DNA of 48,178 nt from Alphaproteobacteria bacterium (GCA_018971945.1 JAGWZH010000012.1:1-48178); one strand, 5' to 3'. Positions 1 through 9,371 are shown, counted from the stretch's first letter. Made by a program: numbers and translations. The notes: generated by a model from the letters alone, not told the origin.

Positions 1-288
1 GAACGCTTGGAGGGCAAAGCCGAGGCGCAGACGACGGCCATCGGCCTGCTGCCAACCAAAGCTTCGCTCGACGTGTCCGGCTTGAAGTTGCGTTCAGACG
101 CTCTTGATACGCTGCTCAGCGTCGATGCAGCCGCCTGGGCCGAAGAGGCTGCGCTCATCCCCGATTTTTACGGCCGCTATGGAGACCGCCTGCCGCAGCC
201 CTTGTGGCTCCAGCACGCCGCGCTGGTCCAGCGTCTTGAGGCCCTGGATGGAGCCGGGGCGCCCGCGCCGGCGCGGGCAAGCGCCTAG
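1..288 (+). CDS. pckG: Phosphoenolpyruvate carboxykinase (GTP), C-terminal fragment
   Basis: The frame is open at the left edge and ends at TAG 286-288, so only the last 95 residues are present. The stretch ERLEGKAEA, then LDVSGLKL, the SVDAAAWAEEAALI helix and YGDRLPQPLW match the C-terminal region of GTP-dependent PEP carboxykinases, which convert oxaloacetate to PEP at the entry to gluconeogenesis. It is not the ATP-type enzyme, whose C terminus differs. The catalytic core lies outside the window, so integrity cannot be judged. The convergent neighbour is glycerol kinase, another entry point to triose and gluconeogenic carbon. A UUCG-loop terminator follows the stop directly. Confidence 0.85.
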   Translation, partial: ERLEGKAEAQTTAIGLLPTKASLDVSGLKLRSDALDTLLSVDAAAWAEEAALIPDFYGRYGDRLPQPLWLQHAALVQRLEALDGAGAPAPARASA

Positions 289-289
289 C

Positions 290-307
290 GCCCGTTCGCG
301 GGCTTTT
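290..307 (+). terminator. Intrinsic terminator after pckG
   Basis: GCCCG (290-294), loop TTCG (295-298), CGGGC (299-303) and then TTTT (304-307). The stem is perfect with a UUCG tetraloop and starts one base after the stop codon. It is followed by a perfect 12-bp palindrome, TTGGGGCCCCAA (306-317), which may extend the structure. Confidence 0.7.
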
Positions 308-406
308 GGGGCCCCAATCCTTGTGAACGCTCTGTGCTCCGATCCTTGATCTTGGGCGCTTGCCGCCGTCGCCAGCCGAACCCACAAGGTCGGAAAGCGC
401 CTGAGC

Positions 407-1894
407 CTACGCAGTCAACACCCGACGCACCGCCGCGCGCCAGGCTGCGACAGCGGCGTCGCGCTCAGCCGCAGCCGCCTTCGGCGCGGCTTCAGCGCCC
501 GCGCGCCACAGAGCCGCAAGCTCTTCCGGTCCAGACCATACCCCAGCGCCCAATCCCGCCAGCCCTGCCGCGCCGAAAGCGGTGGTCTCCAAGATGGCCG
601 GCCGAACGACCGGTGTGCCAAGAATATCGGCCAATCGCTGCAGGAACCAGACATTCGCGGTCATGCCGCCGTCCACCCGCAACAAGGTTGGGGATAGGCC
701 GTCGGCGGCCATGGCGTCGCACAGATCCCTGGTTTGATAGACTGTGCTCTCAAGAGCCGCTCGGGCGATCTCGGCGCGGCCCACGCCCCTTGTCAGCCCG
801 AGAATGGCGCCGCGGGCGTCAGGATCCCAGTAGGGCGCGCCCAGTCCGGTGAAGGCGGGCACGAGATAAACGCCCGTCATGTCCCCGGCGGATGCGGCGA
901 GCGCCTCGATTTCCGACGCTTTGGCGATCAGGCCCAAGCCGTCTCGCAGCCACTGCACTGTCGATCCTGCGGAAAGCACGCTGCCCTCGAGGGCGTAGGT
1001 CACGACGCCGCCCAGGCGATAGCCCACCGTCGTCAATAGGCGATTGGCGGACCTCACCGGTCGGGTTCCGGTGTTCAAGACCATAAAGGCCCCCGTGCCA
1101 TAGGTGCTTTTCACGCTGCCGGGAGAGAAGCAGGCTTGCCCCACCAAGGCGGCCTGTTGATCGCCGGCGACGCCTCTGATCGGGATTGAAAGACCAAAAT
1201 GGGCGGGGTCGGTTGAGCCGAAATCGGCGGCGCAGTCGCGGACCTCGGGGAGAATGGAGGCGGGGCAGGAGAAGAGGTCGAGAAGGTCCGTGTCCCAGGT
1301 TTGATCATGGATGTTGAACAAGCTTGTGCGGCTCGCGTTCGTGGCGTCGGTGGCGTGGACGCGGCCGCCGGTGAGCCGCCAAATCAAGAAGCTGTCCACA
1401 GTGCCGAACGCGAGACTGCCGCTGGCCGCCCGTTCTCGGGCGCCTGGCGCCGCGTCCAAGATCCAGGCGAGCTTTGTCGCAGAAAAATAAGGATCCAGAA
1501 CAAGACCGGTTTTGGCCGCCACCGTCTCTTCATGGCCCGCTGCGGCGAGGCGCTGGACGACGCCTGCGGTGCGGCGGTCCTGCCAAACGATGGCGTTGTG
1601 GATCGCGGCCCCTGTGGCCCTGTCCCAGACAATGGTCGTCTCCCGCTGGTTGGCGACGCCTATCGCCAAAGGCCGGAAGCCTTTCGCCGCGGCTTCCGCC
1701 AAAGCCTGACGGGCGGTGGATAGGACCGTCGCCCAAATCACTTCGGGGTCGTGTTCGACCCAGCCTGGCTGCGGATAGATCTGGGGGAATTCTTGCTGGG
1801 CTTGGGCGATGACCGTCCCATCCAGCGAAAAACACAGGGCGCGGCTCGAGGTCGTGCCCTGGTCCAGGGCGATCAGGCAGTCTGAAGCGCTCAA
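407..1894 (-). CDS. glpK: Glycerol kinase
   Basis: FGGY-family kinase that phosphorylates glycerol to glycerol 3-phosphate with ATP in the cytoplasm. The N-terminal phosphate-loop signature [12 protein letters not shown], the [11 protein letters not shown] segment, the STYGTGAF motif and the C-terminal [16 protein letters not shown]-binding signature are all present. I chose the TTG at 1894 because GGAGG lies about 8 bases upstream and it gives 495 residues with the ALDQGTTSS motif near residue 10, as in E. coli GlpK (about 500). An upstream TTG at 1924 in the same frame would add 10 residues unlike the family. No glpD or glpF is visible beside it. tRNA-Thr lies upstream on the same strand. 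Confidence 0.95.
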   Translation of the reverse strand: MSASDCLIALDQGTTSSRALCFSLDGTVIAQAQQEFPQIYPQPGWVEHDPEVIWATVLSTARQALAEAAAKGFRPLAIGVANQRETTIVWDRATGAAIHNAIVWQDRRTAGVVQRLAAAGHEETVAAKTGLVLDPYFSATKLAWILDAAPGARERAASGSLAFGTVDSFLIWRLTGGRVHATDATNASRTSLFNIHDQTWDTDLLDLFSCPASILPEVRDCAADFGSTDPAHFGLSIPIRGVAGDQQAALVGQACFSPGSVKSTYGTGAFMVLNTGTRPVRSANRLLTTVGYRLGGVVTYALEGSVLSAGSTVQWLRDGLGLIAKASEIEALAASAGDMTGVYLVPAFTGLGAPYWDPDARGAILGLTRGVGRAEIARAALESTVYQTRDLCDAMAADGLSPTLLRVDGGMTANVWFLQRLADILGTPVVRPAILETTAFGAAGLAGLGAGVWSGPEELAALWRAGAEAAPKAAAAERDAAVAAWRAAVRRVLTA

Positions 1895-1976
1895 TCTTGA
1901 TCCTCCGCAGCGGTCGCTCAGCAAACCTCGCCTGCGAAGAGCGGCTTTTCAAGCGGGGGAAAATCGGAAACAAGCC

Positions 1977-2051
1977 TGGTGCCGCCGGGGAGGATTGAAC
2001 TCCCGACCTCGTCATTACCAATGACGCGCTCTACCACTGAGCTACGGCGGC
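1977..2051 (-). tRNA. tRNA-Thr (GGU anticodon)
   Basis: Read on the minus strand, the 72-nt body folds as a cloverleaf. The acceptor is GCCGCCG/CGGCGGC. The D arm is GCTC-AGTGGTA-GAGC. The anticodon arm is CGTCA-TTGGTAA-TGACG with anticodon GGT. The T arm is GGGAG-TTCAATC-CTCCC. The discriminator A is at 1980 and CCA is encoded at 1979-1977. It decodes ACC/ACU threonine codons. The 5' end is at 2051. It sits between divergently oriented glpK and the murA region. Confidence 0.95.
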
Positions 2052-2105
2052 GGAAGCGGCGCGTATAGCTGAGCCCGTGACGAAGGAAAAGGGGCTAATA
2101 CGGCG

Positions 2106-2246
2106 ATGACGGCGAAGACGCCAGACAAGGGGACGCAGGCGCGCGCCGATCGCGAGCAGCGCCTGAAACAGCAATTAAAGGCTAATCTCGCACGGCGGAA
2201 GGCAGGCCGAAACCCGCCCGCCGAACCACAGAAGCCAGGGAGCTGA
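2106..2246 (+). CDS. Small basic protein upstream of murA (46 aa)
   Basis: An ATG at 2106 opens a 46-codon frame ending at TGA 2244-2246, about 60 bases before murA. The product is highly charged, with a predicted helix containing RADREQRLKQQLKANLARR followed by a basic, Pro-rich tail ending PQKPGS. Small Arg/Lys-rich proteins of this appearance are commonly annotated as hypothetical in front of murA in alphaproteobacteria, so I regard it as a real gene from recall of the family and context. A purine-rich stretch (AAGGAAAAGGGG) lies upstream but rather far for an ideal ribosome site. It has no signal peptide or membrane segment. Its function is unknown; an RNA- or DNA-binding role is only suggested by charge. 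Confidence 0.6.
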   Translation: MTAKTPDKGTQARADREQRLKQQLKANLARRKAGRNPPAEPQKPGS

Positions 2247-2305
2247 GCGGCGAGGGCTGAAACCCGGCCCTTGCGTAAAGCGCGACAAGTCGCCATCCCA
2301 AAGAT

Positions 2306-3604
2306 ATGGACCAGATCGTCATTTCCGGCGGCGCGCGGCTGAACGGCGTCATCCCGATTTCAGGCGCAAAGAACTCGGCCCTCAAGCTTATGGCGGCAGC
2401 CTTGTTGAGCGACGAGCCTCTGACCCTGACCAACATGCCTCATCTGGCCGACACCCGCTTCATGGCGGGCTTGATGGAGACCTTGGGCGTCAGAATCGAG
2501 TGGGTGAAAGAAGCCTCGGTCGCCTCTTTCCACGCCCCGGAGATCGCCTCCACGATCGCGCCCTACGATCTTGTGCGCAAAATGCGCGCCTCGTTTAATG
2601 TTTTGGGGCCTCTTTTGGCCCGCGTCGGCCACGCCACGGTGAGCCTGCCCGGAGGATGCGCCATCGGCGCCAGACCCGTTAATCTGCATCTGAAAGCCTT
2701 TGAGGCGATGGGAGCGGACATTCATATCGAGCGCGGCTATGTGAAAGCGGCCGCGCTTCGGGGGCTAAAGGGGGCGGAGATCTCATTCCCGTTCGTCTCG
2801 GTCGGCGCCACCGAACACGCGATGTTGGCCGCGACCTTGGCTGACGGCGTCACCGTGCTGTCCAACGCCGCCCAAGAGCCGGAGATCGGCGATTTGGCCG
2901 CCTGCCTGAACGCCATGGGGGCTGATGTCCGCGGCGCGGGGACCGCCACCATCGAGATACACGGCAAGACCCGTCTCGGAGGCGCGACCCATCATGTCAT
3001 CGCCGACAGGATCGAGGCTGGCACCTATGCCATTGCGGCCGCCGCGGCGGGAGGGAAGGTGTTCCTGAAAGGCGCCCGGGCCGACGATCTGCAGGCTTTG
3101 ATCGGCTTTCTGACCGATGCTGGGGCGACAGTCGCTACCAGCGTCGAGGGGATAGAGGTCGCCCGGGGGCCGGGCAGGCTGTCGCCGGTGAGCTTCGACA
3201 CCGCGCCGCATCCGGGTTTTCCCACCGATCTGCAAGCCCAGGCCATGGCGTTGTTGACGACGGCGGACGGGGACAGCGTGATCCGTGAGACGATCTTTGA
3301 GAACCGTTTCATGCACGCCCCTGAACTCGCCCGCCTGGGCGCCGATATCAGCGTGCGCGGCGCGGAAGCTCAGGTCCGGGGCGTGCCGACGCTGTTCGGC
3401 GCTCCGGTGATGGCCACAGATCTTCGCGCTTCGGTCAGTCTTGTGATCGCGGGGCTGATGGCGGAAGGGGTGACCAGAATCGCACGCGTCTATCATCTTG
3501 ACCGCGGGTTCGAGCGGCTGGAGGCCAAGCTGGCCGCCTGCGGAGGTCAAGTGAAACGGACAAAAGATGGGGCTCCAGAACCTGCCACAGAGGACGCCGC
3601 ATGA
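2306..3604 (+). CDS. murA: UDP-N-acetylglucosamine 1-carboxyvinyltransferase
   Basis: First committed step of peptidoglycan synthesis: transfers enolpyruvate from PEP to UDP-GlcNAc in the cytoplasm. The product has 432 residues (family about 420-430). It shows the substrate-binding GAKNSALK near residues 20-27 and the [14 protein letters not shown] loop with the catalytic, fosfomycin-target Cys at position 118. The [19 protein letters not shown] start and the [13 protein letters not shown] segment are typical. It opens a run of genes with 4-base overlaps: its TGA lies inside ATGATG of the DUF2948 gene, so the two are translationally coupled. It is intact. Confidence 0.97.
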   Translation: MDQIVISGGARLNGVIPISGAKNSALKLMAAALLSDEPLTLTNMPHLADTRFMAGLMETLGVRIEWVKEASVASFHAPEIASTIAPYDLVRKMRASFNVLGPLLARVGHATVSLPGGCAIGARPVNLHLKAFEAMGADIHIERGYVKAAALRGLKGAEISFPFVSVGATEHAMLAATLADGVTVLSNAAQEPEIGDLAACLNAMGADVRGAGTATIEIHGKTRLGGATHHVIADRIEAGTYAIAAAAAGGKVFLKGARADDLQALIGFLTDAGATVATSVEGIEVARGPGRLSPVSFDTAPHPGFPTDLQAQAMALLTTADGDSVIRETIFENRFMHAPELARLGADISVRGAEAQVRGVPTLFGAPVMATDLRASVSLVIAGLMAEGVTRIARVYHLDRGFERLEAKLAACGGQVKRTKDGAPEPATEDAA

Positions 3605-4068
3605 TGAGCGGGCCGGGTGGTTTGCTGCGCCTGCGGGCGGAAGACGCCGATGATTTGGCGATCCTGTCGGCCGCCGCCCAGGACGCGCTGTTCAAGATCA
3701 AAGACGCCTTGTTTGACGCCAGGGGCCGCCGTTTCACGCTGGCGATCGACCGGTTCCGATGGGAAACAGCCGGGCCTATAGGGCCTTATGAGCGGATCAA
3801 AGCTGGGCTTTCTTTCGATGGGGTGACGGCGGTCAAGAGCCTGCGCGTGCGCCAGGATCGGCCAGAGGCGCAGGCTTGGCTTCTGGCCCTTGAATTCATT
3901 CCCGATCCAGCCCCCCCCGGCGGTGTGATCCGCCTTGTTCTGGCGGGAGGCGGGGAAATCCGGCTGACGGTGGAGTGTGTAGACGCCGCTCTTGTTGAGG
4001 TCGGCGCCGCTTGGCTGACCCCACGCAAGCCTGACCATTCGCAAGATTTTGCCGGGATCGGTTCATGA
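3601..4068 (+). CDS. DUF2948 family protein
   Basis: A 155-residue soluble protein starting [25 protein letters not shown] and containing RFRWE and SLRVRQ, characteristic of the alphaproteobacterial DUF2948 family, which is regularly found between murA and hisD. It overlaps both neighbours by 4 bases (ATGA at each end), so it is probably produced in step with MurA and HisD. No signal peptide, membrane segment or recognised catalytic motif is visible. The function is not known. The start could be the first or second Met of the ATGATG pair. Confidence 0.85.
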   Translation: MMSGPGGLLRLRAEDADDLAILSAAAQDALFKIKDALFDARGRRFTLAIDRFRWETAGPIGPYERIKAGLSFDGVTAVKSLRVRQDRPEAQAWLLALEFIPDPAPPGGVIRLVLAGGGEIRLTVECVDAALVEVGAAWLTPRKPDHSQDFAGIGS

Positions 4069-5363
4069 GCCGGCGTCTTGACGCTCGTGATCGAGGCTTC
4101 GCCAAGGCCTATGAAGCGCTGATCGCGGAGCGCGGCGGACGCATGGACGCCGCTGAAGCCGCGGTGCGTCCGATCTTGGCTGAGGTGCGCGCCCGGGGCC
4201 TCCAGGCGGTGATCGACTACACGGCCCGCTTCGACGGGGTGACCCTGACGCCGGAGACCGTGAGGGTCTCCGACAGCGAACGCCGTCGGATCGCCGCCTT
4301 GTGTCCACGGCCCTTGCGGGACGCTTTGGAGCAGGCGGCCGAGCGCATCCGGCTCTATCACGCCCATGCCCGACCCAAGGATGAAATCTGGACCGACCCC
4401 CAAGGCTTGACCCTTGGATGGCGGTGGACTCCAGTCGACGCCGCGGGTCTTTACGCGCCCGGAGGCCTTGCGGCTTATCCAAGCGCGGTGCTGATGAACG
4501 CCATTCCCGCCAGAGTGGCCGGCGTGGACCGGCTCGTGATGGCGACCCCGCCGGCGCGGCTTGCGGAAAACCCCGCTATTTTGGCCGCAGCGGAGGCGGC
4601 GGGGGTCGACGAGGTGTGGGCCTTGGGCGGCGCGCAGGCGATCGCCGCGCTGGCCTATGGGGCGGGGGAGTTACGCAAATGCGATGTGGTGGCCGGGCCT
4701 GGCAACGCCTTTGTGGCGGCGGCCAAGAAACTTGTCTTTGGGGATGTCGGGATCGATTCTATCGCCGGGCCCTCGGAGGTTTTCATCCTGGCCGACAGCA
4801 GCGTCGATCCGGAATGGATCGCGGCCGATCTCCTGGCGCAGGCCGAACACGGAGAGGACAGCCAGTCTGTTTTGTTCGTGGCGAACGCTGCATACGCCGA
4901 CGCGGTGCAGGCGGCGGTCGAACGGCTGATCGCGGAAGGCAAGGCGGGAGCGCCCGCCGCCGCGAGCTGGCGCGACCATGGCGCGATCGTCTTGGTGGAG
5001 AGGTTGGAGGACGCATGTCCCCTCATCGACGCCGCCGCCCCAGAACATGTGCAGATCGCCGTGGAAGATCCCGAGCGTCTGGCGATGCGCATCACGCATG
5101 CTGGTGCGTTGTTTCTCGGTCCTTTGACCCCCGAGGCTTTGGGGGACTATAATGCTGGGCCCAATCATGTGCTGCCGACGGGGCGTCGCGCCCGCTTCGC
5201 ATCGGGGCTTTCAACCCTGACTTTCATGAAGCGGACCACGATCCTTTCGGCCTCCGCCGAGGGCCTCGAAGCGATCGGGCCTGGGGCTGCGGCCGTCGCC
5301 GACGCGGAAGGGCTGCCGGCCCATGCCTGGTCGCTGCGGGCCCGCTTGGGTCGCGGCGCATGA
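4065..5363 (+). CDS. hisD: Histidinol dehydrogenase
   Basis: Catalyses the last two NAD-dependent oxidations of histidine synthesis, histidinol to histidine, using Zn. The product has 432 residues, the usual length. It shows [39 protein letters not shown], the Zn-ligand region [11 protein letters not shown] and [13 protein letters not shown]. The ATGA overlaps at both ends place it inside the murA-DUF2948-hisD-UPF0262 transcription unit; this separation from the main his operon is common in alphaproteobacteria. There are no missing motifs. Confidence 0.97.
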   Translation: MSRRLDARDRGFAKAYEALIAERGGRMDAAEAAVRPILAEVRARGLQAVIDYTARFDGVTLTPETVRVSDSERRRIAALCPRPLRDALEQAAERIRLYHAHARPKDEIWTDPQGLTLGWRWTPVDAAGLYAPGGLAAYPSAVLMNAIPARVAGVDRLVMATPPARLAENPAILAAAEAAGVDEVWALGGAQAIAALAYGAGELRKCDVVAGPGNAFVAAAKKLVFGDVGIDSIAGPSEVFILADSSVDPEWIAADLLAQAEHGEDSQSVLFVANAAYADAVQAAVERLIAEGKAGAPAAASWRDHGAIVLVERLEDACPLIDAAAPEHVQIAVEDPERLAMRITHAGALFLGPLTPEALGDYNAGPNHVLPTGRRARFASGLSTLTFMKRTTILSASAEGLEAIGPGAAAVADAEGLPAHAWSLRARLGRGA

Positions 5364-5836
5364 GCGCAAGCTCCCGCCTGATCGATGTGCGTCTGGACGA
5401 GGCGTCGCTGGCGGCGGCCAGCGCCGAGGCCGAGCATGAACGCCGGGTCGCCGTGTTCGATCTGTTGGAAAGCAATCGTTTTGTTCTCGTAGGCCACGAC
5501 GCCGGGCCCTATTCGCTGTGCTTGTCGCTGGTGGAGGGGCGGCTGTCGCTCGCGGTCAGCGCTGGGGACCCGCCGCAATTGCTGCAAACCCACCAGCTCT
5601 CCCTGCAGCCCCTGCGCCGCGTGATCAAAGACTATTTTCTTGTCTGCGAAAGCTATCACGCGGCGATCAGGACCGCCGCGCCCGCCCAAATCGAGGCAAT
5701 CGATATGGGCCGTCGGGGCCTTCATAATGAAGGCTCGGAGCTTTTGCGGGAACGCCTCGCGGCCAAGGTGGAGCTTGATTTCGACACCGCCCGGCGGCTT
5801 TTCACCCTGATCTGCGCTTTGCATGTGCGGGGTTAA
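5360..5836 (+). CDS. UPF0262 family protein
   Basis: A 158-residue protein matching the UPF0262 family by its [11 protein letters not shown] start, the [16 protein letters not shown] segment, [14 protein letters not shown] and the [16 protein letters not shown] region. The family is confined mostly to alphaproteobacteria and sits after hisD. It overlaps hisD by ATGA and is followed after 5 bases by a phosphatase gene. The product appears cytoplasmic, with no membrane segments. The biochemical function is unknown. Confidence 0.9.
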   Translation: MSASSRLIDVRLDEASLAAASAEAEHERRVAVFDLLESNRFVLVGHDAGPYSLCLSLVEGRLSLAVSAGDPPQLLQTHQLSLQPLRRVIKDYFLVCESYHAAIRTAAPAQIEAIDMGRRGLHNEGSELLRERLAAKVELDFDTARRLFTLICALHVRG

Positions 5837-5841
5837 GGCCC

Positions 5842-6291
5842 ATGGCCGGCGGCGCAGTCCTGCCCCTGGCGGTCTTGTTCGCCTGCAACTTCAATACGGT
5901 TCGGTCGGTCATGGCGGAGGGACTGACCAAACGCCGTTTCGCAAAGCGGATCTATGTGGAGAGCGTCGGGGTTCGCAGAGGCCTCGCGCCGGATCCCTTT
6001 GTCGCTGCCGTCATGGACGAGGTGGGGGTGGAGATCCCGCCGCGTCGCCCCAGGATTTTCGCGGATCTGGACGACGAGAGCTTTGATCTGATCATCACGC
6101 TGACACCGGAGGCGCACCATCAAGCGTTGGAATTCACCCGGAGCCTCGCGGTCGAGGTCGAATACTGGCCCACTTTCGACCCCACCGACTCCCAAGGGAG
6201 CCGCGCCCAGCGCCTGGAGGAATATCGTGCGGTGCGCGACGCCCTCGACCGCCGCATCGCCCAACGCTTCGCCGAAGCCGCGGGCCCTTGA
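5842..6291 (+). CDS. Low-molecular-weight protein tyrosine phosphatase family protein
   Basis: A 149-residue member of the LMW-PTP/arsenate-reductase-like fold. The P-loop C-X5-R-S is ACNFNTVRSVMAE with nucleophilic Cys15 and Arg21, and the late acidic loop is in WPTFDPTDSQGS, where the general-acid Asp is expected. The CNFNTVRS version of the loop is the one found in this alphaproteobacterial family next to UPF0262 and infA, and its substrate is not established. It starts 5 bases after the UPF0262 stop and probably belongs to the same transcript. No arsenic genes are nearby, so I do not call it an arsenate reductase. Confidence 0.85.
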   Translation: MAGGAVLPLAVLFACNFNTVRSVMAEGLTKRRFAKRIYVESVGVRRGLAPDPFVAAVMDEVGVEIPPRRPRIFADLDDESFDLIITLTPEAHHQALEFTRSLAVEVEYWPTFDPTDSQGSRAQRLEEYRAVRDALDRRIAQRFAEAAGP

Positions 6292-6382
6292 GGCGCGACT
6301 TCCCCTTGATCGTCCGCCGCGATCGTCTATGCCCCTGCAGCGGCGGCTCCGAAACCGCTCTCGCCCCCCTTGAGGAGACCTT

Positions 6383-6601
6383 ATGGCCAAAGAAGAACTG
6401 ATCGAATTCGCAGGCACCGTGACCGAGCTTTTGCCCAACGCCACTTTCCGCGTGCGGCTGGAAAACGAACACGAGATCATCGCCCACACCGCCGGCAAGA
6501 TGCGCAAGAATCGCATTCGGGTCCTGGCGGGAGACAAGGTGCTTGTGGAGATGACGCCCTATGATTTGACCAAGGGCCGCATAACCTATCGGTTCAAATA
6601 G
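6383..6601 (+). CDS. infA: Translation initiation factor IF-1
   Basis: A 72-residue S1-like OB-fold protein that binds the ribosomal A site during initiation. The start [23 protein letters not shown], the segment [17 protein letters not shown] and the end [11 protein letters not shown] are near-invariant for bacterial IF-1. A strong ribosome site, GAGGAGACCTT, precedes the ATG. The 91-base gap after the phosphatase contains a short GC hairpin around AGCGG/CCGCT, so a separate promoter or leader is possible. Confidence 0.98.
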   Translation: MAKEELIEFAGTVTELLPNATFRVRLENEHEIIAHTAGKMRKNRIRVLAGDKVLVEMTPYDLTKGRITYRFK

Positions 6602-6613
6602 GGCCGGCCGGGC

Positions 6614-7483
6614 ATGGGGCGCAGCCTCGTCGTCACCGGCGCAGGGACCGGCATAGGCCTTGCCTGCGCGCGCGTCATGGCGCAGGCGGGGTGGCGCGTG
6701 TTCGGCACGGTGCGCTCCCTGGAGGCCGCCGCACGTTTTGAGGGCGAGGTTCAACAAGGCGCGCGGGCCTTGATCGCGGATGTGGCGGACCAGGCCTCCG
6801 TGCGGGGCGCGGCGCACATGGTGGCCGAGGCCTTGGGAACGGAACGGCTCGGGGGCCTCATCAATAATGCCGGCGTCGCCACGCCAGGGCCGCTTTTGCA
6901 TCTTGAGCCGGAGGAGCTGCGCCGACAAGTGGAGGTGAATCTTCTTGGCGTCCATCATGTCACGCAGGCGTTTGCGCCGCTTTTGGGCGCTGAACCCAAA
7001 GCCGCCTCGGACCGCACCGGGCCCAAGGGTCGTATTGTCATGATGTCCTCGGTCAGCGGGCGCAGCGCTGCGCCTTTTCTCGGCGCTTACGCCGCCTCCA
7101 AGCACGCCCTGGAAGGCTACAGTGAAAGCCTGCGTCGCGAATTGATGCTGTTCGGCGTCGACGTCCTGGTCGTGGCCCCAGGCCCTGTGGCGACGCCGAT
7201 TTGGGACAAGGCCCGCGAGGCCGGGCTTGAGCGCTTCGCCAACACCGCCTATGGCCCGATCATCGGCAAGTTCTTGAACGTCATGCTGGATCGGGGCGGA
7301 GATGGGCTGGAGCCGGAAGCGATCGCGGCGCTCGTGCAACGCCTTTTGACGGAGCCCCGCCCCGCGCCGCGCACAACCATCATGAAAAACCGTTTCTTGC
7401 AGCATACGCTGCCCAATCTGCTGCCGCGCCGCTGGTACGATCGGCTGATCGCCCACGCTCTGGAGCTGAAGGAGCGCCCTTGA
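6614..7483 (+). CDS. SDR family oxidoreductase
   Basis: A classical short-chain dehydrogenase/reductase of 289 residues. It shows the cofactor motif TGAGTGIG (residues 8-15), NNAG, the catalytic Ser in MMSSVSG and YAASK with catalytic Tyr and Lys, followed by VAPGPVATP. NAD(P)-dependent oxidation or reduction of an alcohol or ketone is expected, but the substrate cannot be inferred. It is inserted between infA and maf and its stop overlaps the TTG start of maf, so it is translationally coupled to a housekeeping unit. Confidence 0.9.
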   Translation: MGRSLVVTGAGTGIGLACARVMAQAGWRVFGTVRSLEAAARFEGEVQQGARALIADVADQASVRGAAHMVAEALGTERLGGLINNAGVATPGPLLHLEPEELRRQVEVNLLGVHHVTQAFAPLLGAEPKAASDRTGPKGRIVMMSSVSGRSAAPFLGAYAASKHALEGYSESLRRELMLFGVDVLVVAPGPVATPIWDKAREAGLERFANTAYGPIIGKFLNVMLDRGGDGLEPEAIAALVQRLLTEPRPAPRTTIMKNRFLQHTLPNLLPRRWYDRLIAHALELKERP

Positions 7484-8055
7484 GCGGGTTTGTCCTCGCC
7501 AGCACCAGTCCAAGGCGTCTTGCGCTGTTGGCCTCGATCGGGCTGACCCCCGATCGCGTCGTTGCGCCTGAGGTGGACGAAAGCGCCTTGCCGAAGGAAA
7601 AGCCTCGTGCCGTGGCGCAGCGGCTTGCTTTGGCCAAAGCCCGGGCCGGGGCCGCATTGGCCCCCGGGGCTCTCGTGCTGGCGGCGGACACGGTGGTGTC
7701 GGTCGGGACACGGATTTTGCCGAAGACCGAAGGCGACCCTGAGGAAGCCCGCGCCTGTCTGGCGTTGCTGTCGGGCCGCACGCACCACGTGACGACGGCC
7801 GTGGCGGTCCTCGGCGCCGACGGACAGGCCCGGCAGCGGGCGGTTCCCACGCGCGTGTCATTCAAGCGCCTCACCGGCGCCGAGATTGACGCTTATCTCG
7901 CCACGGAGGAATGGGTCGGCAAGGCGGGGGGGTATGGGGTGCAAGGCGCGGCGGGGCGTTTCGTCATGAGCCTCTCGGGCTCTTACACAGGGATTGTCGG
8001 CTTGCCGCTCTATGAAACCGCCCATTTGTTGGCCTCCTTCGGCGTCCGGCTATGA
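7480..8055 (+). CDS. maf: Maf family nucleoside triphosphate pyrophosphatase
   Basis: House-cleaning pyrophosphatase that hydrolyses non-canonical or modified NTPs (dTTP/UTP/pseudo-UTP class or m7GTP class). The 191-residue product has the N-terminal STSPRRLALL motif, AADTVVSVG, the SGRTHHVTTAV segment and EWVGKAGGYGVQGAAGRFV. The TTG start at 7480 overlaps the SDR stop (TTGA) and has GGAG 5 bases upstream. Its own stop overlaps the RNase gene by ATGA. Confidence 0.93.
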   Translation: MSGFVLASTSPRRLALLASIGLTPDRVVAPEVDESALPKEKPRAVAQRLALAKARAGAALAPGALVLAADTVVSVGTRILPKTEGDPEEARACLALLSGRTHHVTTAVAVLGADGQARQRAVPTRVSFKRLTGAEIDAYLATEEWVGKAGGYGVQGAAGRFVMSLSGSYTGIVGLPLYETAHLLASFGVRL

Positions 8056-9152
8056 CCGCCAAGCCTCTCGGCGGCTTGACCCGCATCGTGGACGCCGCCA
8101 TCGGCGAGATCCGGGAGGCCTTGGTCGACAAAGACCGGGTGGTCGCGCTGCGCTTGTATCGCGCCAGCGATGAGGGCCGCAGGGCCCGCTGGGGGGAGGT
8201 TTACTCCGCCCGGGTTCGCCATATCGACCAGAGCCGGCGTGGCGCCTTTTTGGATCTGGGCCTCAAAGAGCAGCTGGGATTTCTTCCCTTGGATGTGCGC
8301 GGGCAAGCGCGGATCGAGGGCCGGAACCCGCGGCGCTTGACAGACGGCGGCGGCGTCGTTGTCGCGGTGTCGCGCGAGGGGGCTCGCGGCAAAAACCCGA
8401 TCGTGCGCCTTCTTGACGAACCGCATCCTGGAGGGGCGCCGCAACGTCTTGAAGAAGCAGAGGTCGCCTCCGACGTCAAATCCGCCCGTCCCGCCGAACC
8501 CGCTCAACGCGCCCTGATCGACGCCGCCATCGACGAGGCCTTGGCGCGGACCGCGCCGATCCCGGGCGGGGGGGCTTTGTCGATTGAACCCACTGCGGCC
8601 CTGGTGGCGGTGGATGTTGACGCCGGGGGACGCTGGGGATCAAAGGATCCTGAGAAATTCGCCCTTGATCTCAACGCCGCAGCCGCCCGTGAGACGGCGC
8701 GCCAGGTCCGGTTGCGGTCTTTGGGCGGGCTTATCGCGATCGATTTTGTTTCGATGCGTTCCAACGCCGCCAAGCAGCAGCTGGCGGGCGAAGTCAAGCG
8801 CGCGTTCGCCGCCGACCCCTGGGGCGTGCGGCTGGGGCAATTATCCGCTTTCGGCGTCTTTGAGTTGTCGCGCACGCAGCTGACCGCGCCTCTGCACGAA
8901 ATTCTGCGTGAGGCCGATGGCCGTCCCACGGTGGAGACCGCGGCGCTTGAAATCCTGCGCGCGGTGGAACGTGAAGCGCGCACCGCGCGGGGACGTCTGG
9001 TCAATGCTTTTGTGGCGCCGGAAGTGATGGCCTGGCTCGATTCAGCGATCGTGCCCTGGCGGGAGCAGCTCTCCTCCCGCGTTGGGCTGCTCTGGTCGAT
9101 CAAGGCCGCCCCGGGGCAACCGCGCGACAAGCTGGACGTGCGCGCCATTTAG
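8052..9152 (+). CDS. Ribonuclease E/G family protein (short form)
   Basis: A 366-residue RNase E/G-type endoribonuclease homologue. An S1-like RNA-binding segment (WGEVYSARVRHIDQSRRGAFLDLG, about residues 47-70) precedes the DNase-I-like catalytic region, with candidate metal-binding Asp residues in AVDVDAGG (188/190) and IDFVSM (231). The CPxC Zn-link found after the catalytic domain in E. coli RNase E/G is absent, and the protein is shorter than RNase G (about 490). It overlaps maf by ATGA, and yacG follows after 6 bases, the usual alphaproteobacterial order. It is probably an RNA-processing enzyme; dimerisation or tetramerisation must differ from RNase E. Confidence 0.88.
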   Translation: MTAKPLGGLTRIVDAAIGEIREALVDKDRVVALRLYRASDEGRRARWGEVYSARVRHIDQSRRGAFLDLGLKEQLGFLPLDVRGQARIEGRNPRRLTDGGGVVVAVSREGARGKNPIVRLLDEPHPGGAPQRLEEAEVASDVKSARPAEPAQRALIDAAIDEALARTAPIPGGGALSIEPTAALVAVDVDAGGRWGSKDPEKFALDLNAAAARETARQVRLRSLGGLIAIDFVSMRSNAAKQQLAGEVKRAFAADPWGVRLGQLSAFGVFELSRTQLTAPLHEILREADGRPTVETAALEILRAVEREARTARGRLVNAFVAPEVMAWLDSAIVPWREQLSSRVGLLWSIKAAPGQPRDKLDVRAI

Positions 9153-9158
9153 CGTCAC

Positions 9159-9362
9159 ATGGCGACAATGACGCATGCGCCCGCCAGCTGCCCCATTTGC
9201 GGCAAATCCAAGGATCCGGCCTATCGGCCTTTCTGCTCCAAGCGCTGCGCCGATGTGGACCTCTCTCGATGGCTGAAGGGAAGCTACGCGATCCCCGCCG
9301 TTGAAGTCGATGATCCGGACGCAGAGCTCGACGATCCGGACAGCTCCCGTTCGGAATTCTAG
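9159..9362 (+). CDS. yacG: DNA gyrase inhibitor YacG (zinc protein)
   Basis: A 67-residue zinc-ribbon protein. CPICGKSK and FCSKRCADVDLSRWL supply the C-X2-C and C-X3-C ligands typical of YacG, and the acidic tail DDPDAELDDPDSS is also typical. In E. coli YacG binds GyrB and inhibits supercoiling. It is the last gene of the infA-maf-RNase run. The start could also be the ATG 9 bases downstream. Confidence 0.92.
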   Translation: MATMTHAPASCPICGKSKDPAYRPFCSKRCADVDLSRWLKGSYAIPAVEVDDPDAELDDPDSSRSEF

Positions 9363-9371
9363 ACGACGCGG

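Noticed and set aside
5842-6291. Arsenate reductase (arsC) assignment for the LMW phosphatase
   Set aside because: The Cys pattern of thioredoxin-linked ArsC is absent and no arsenic genes are nearby; only the LMW-PTP fold is supported.
6134-7861. 575-codon minus-strand open frame over infA, SDR and maf
   Set aside because: A shadow of GC-rich coding on the other strand; the translation is rich in Arg/Gly/Pro/His with no family pattern, while the plus-strand genes are clear.
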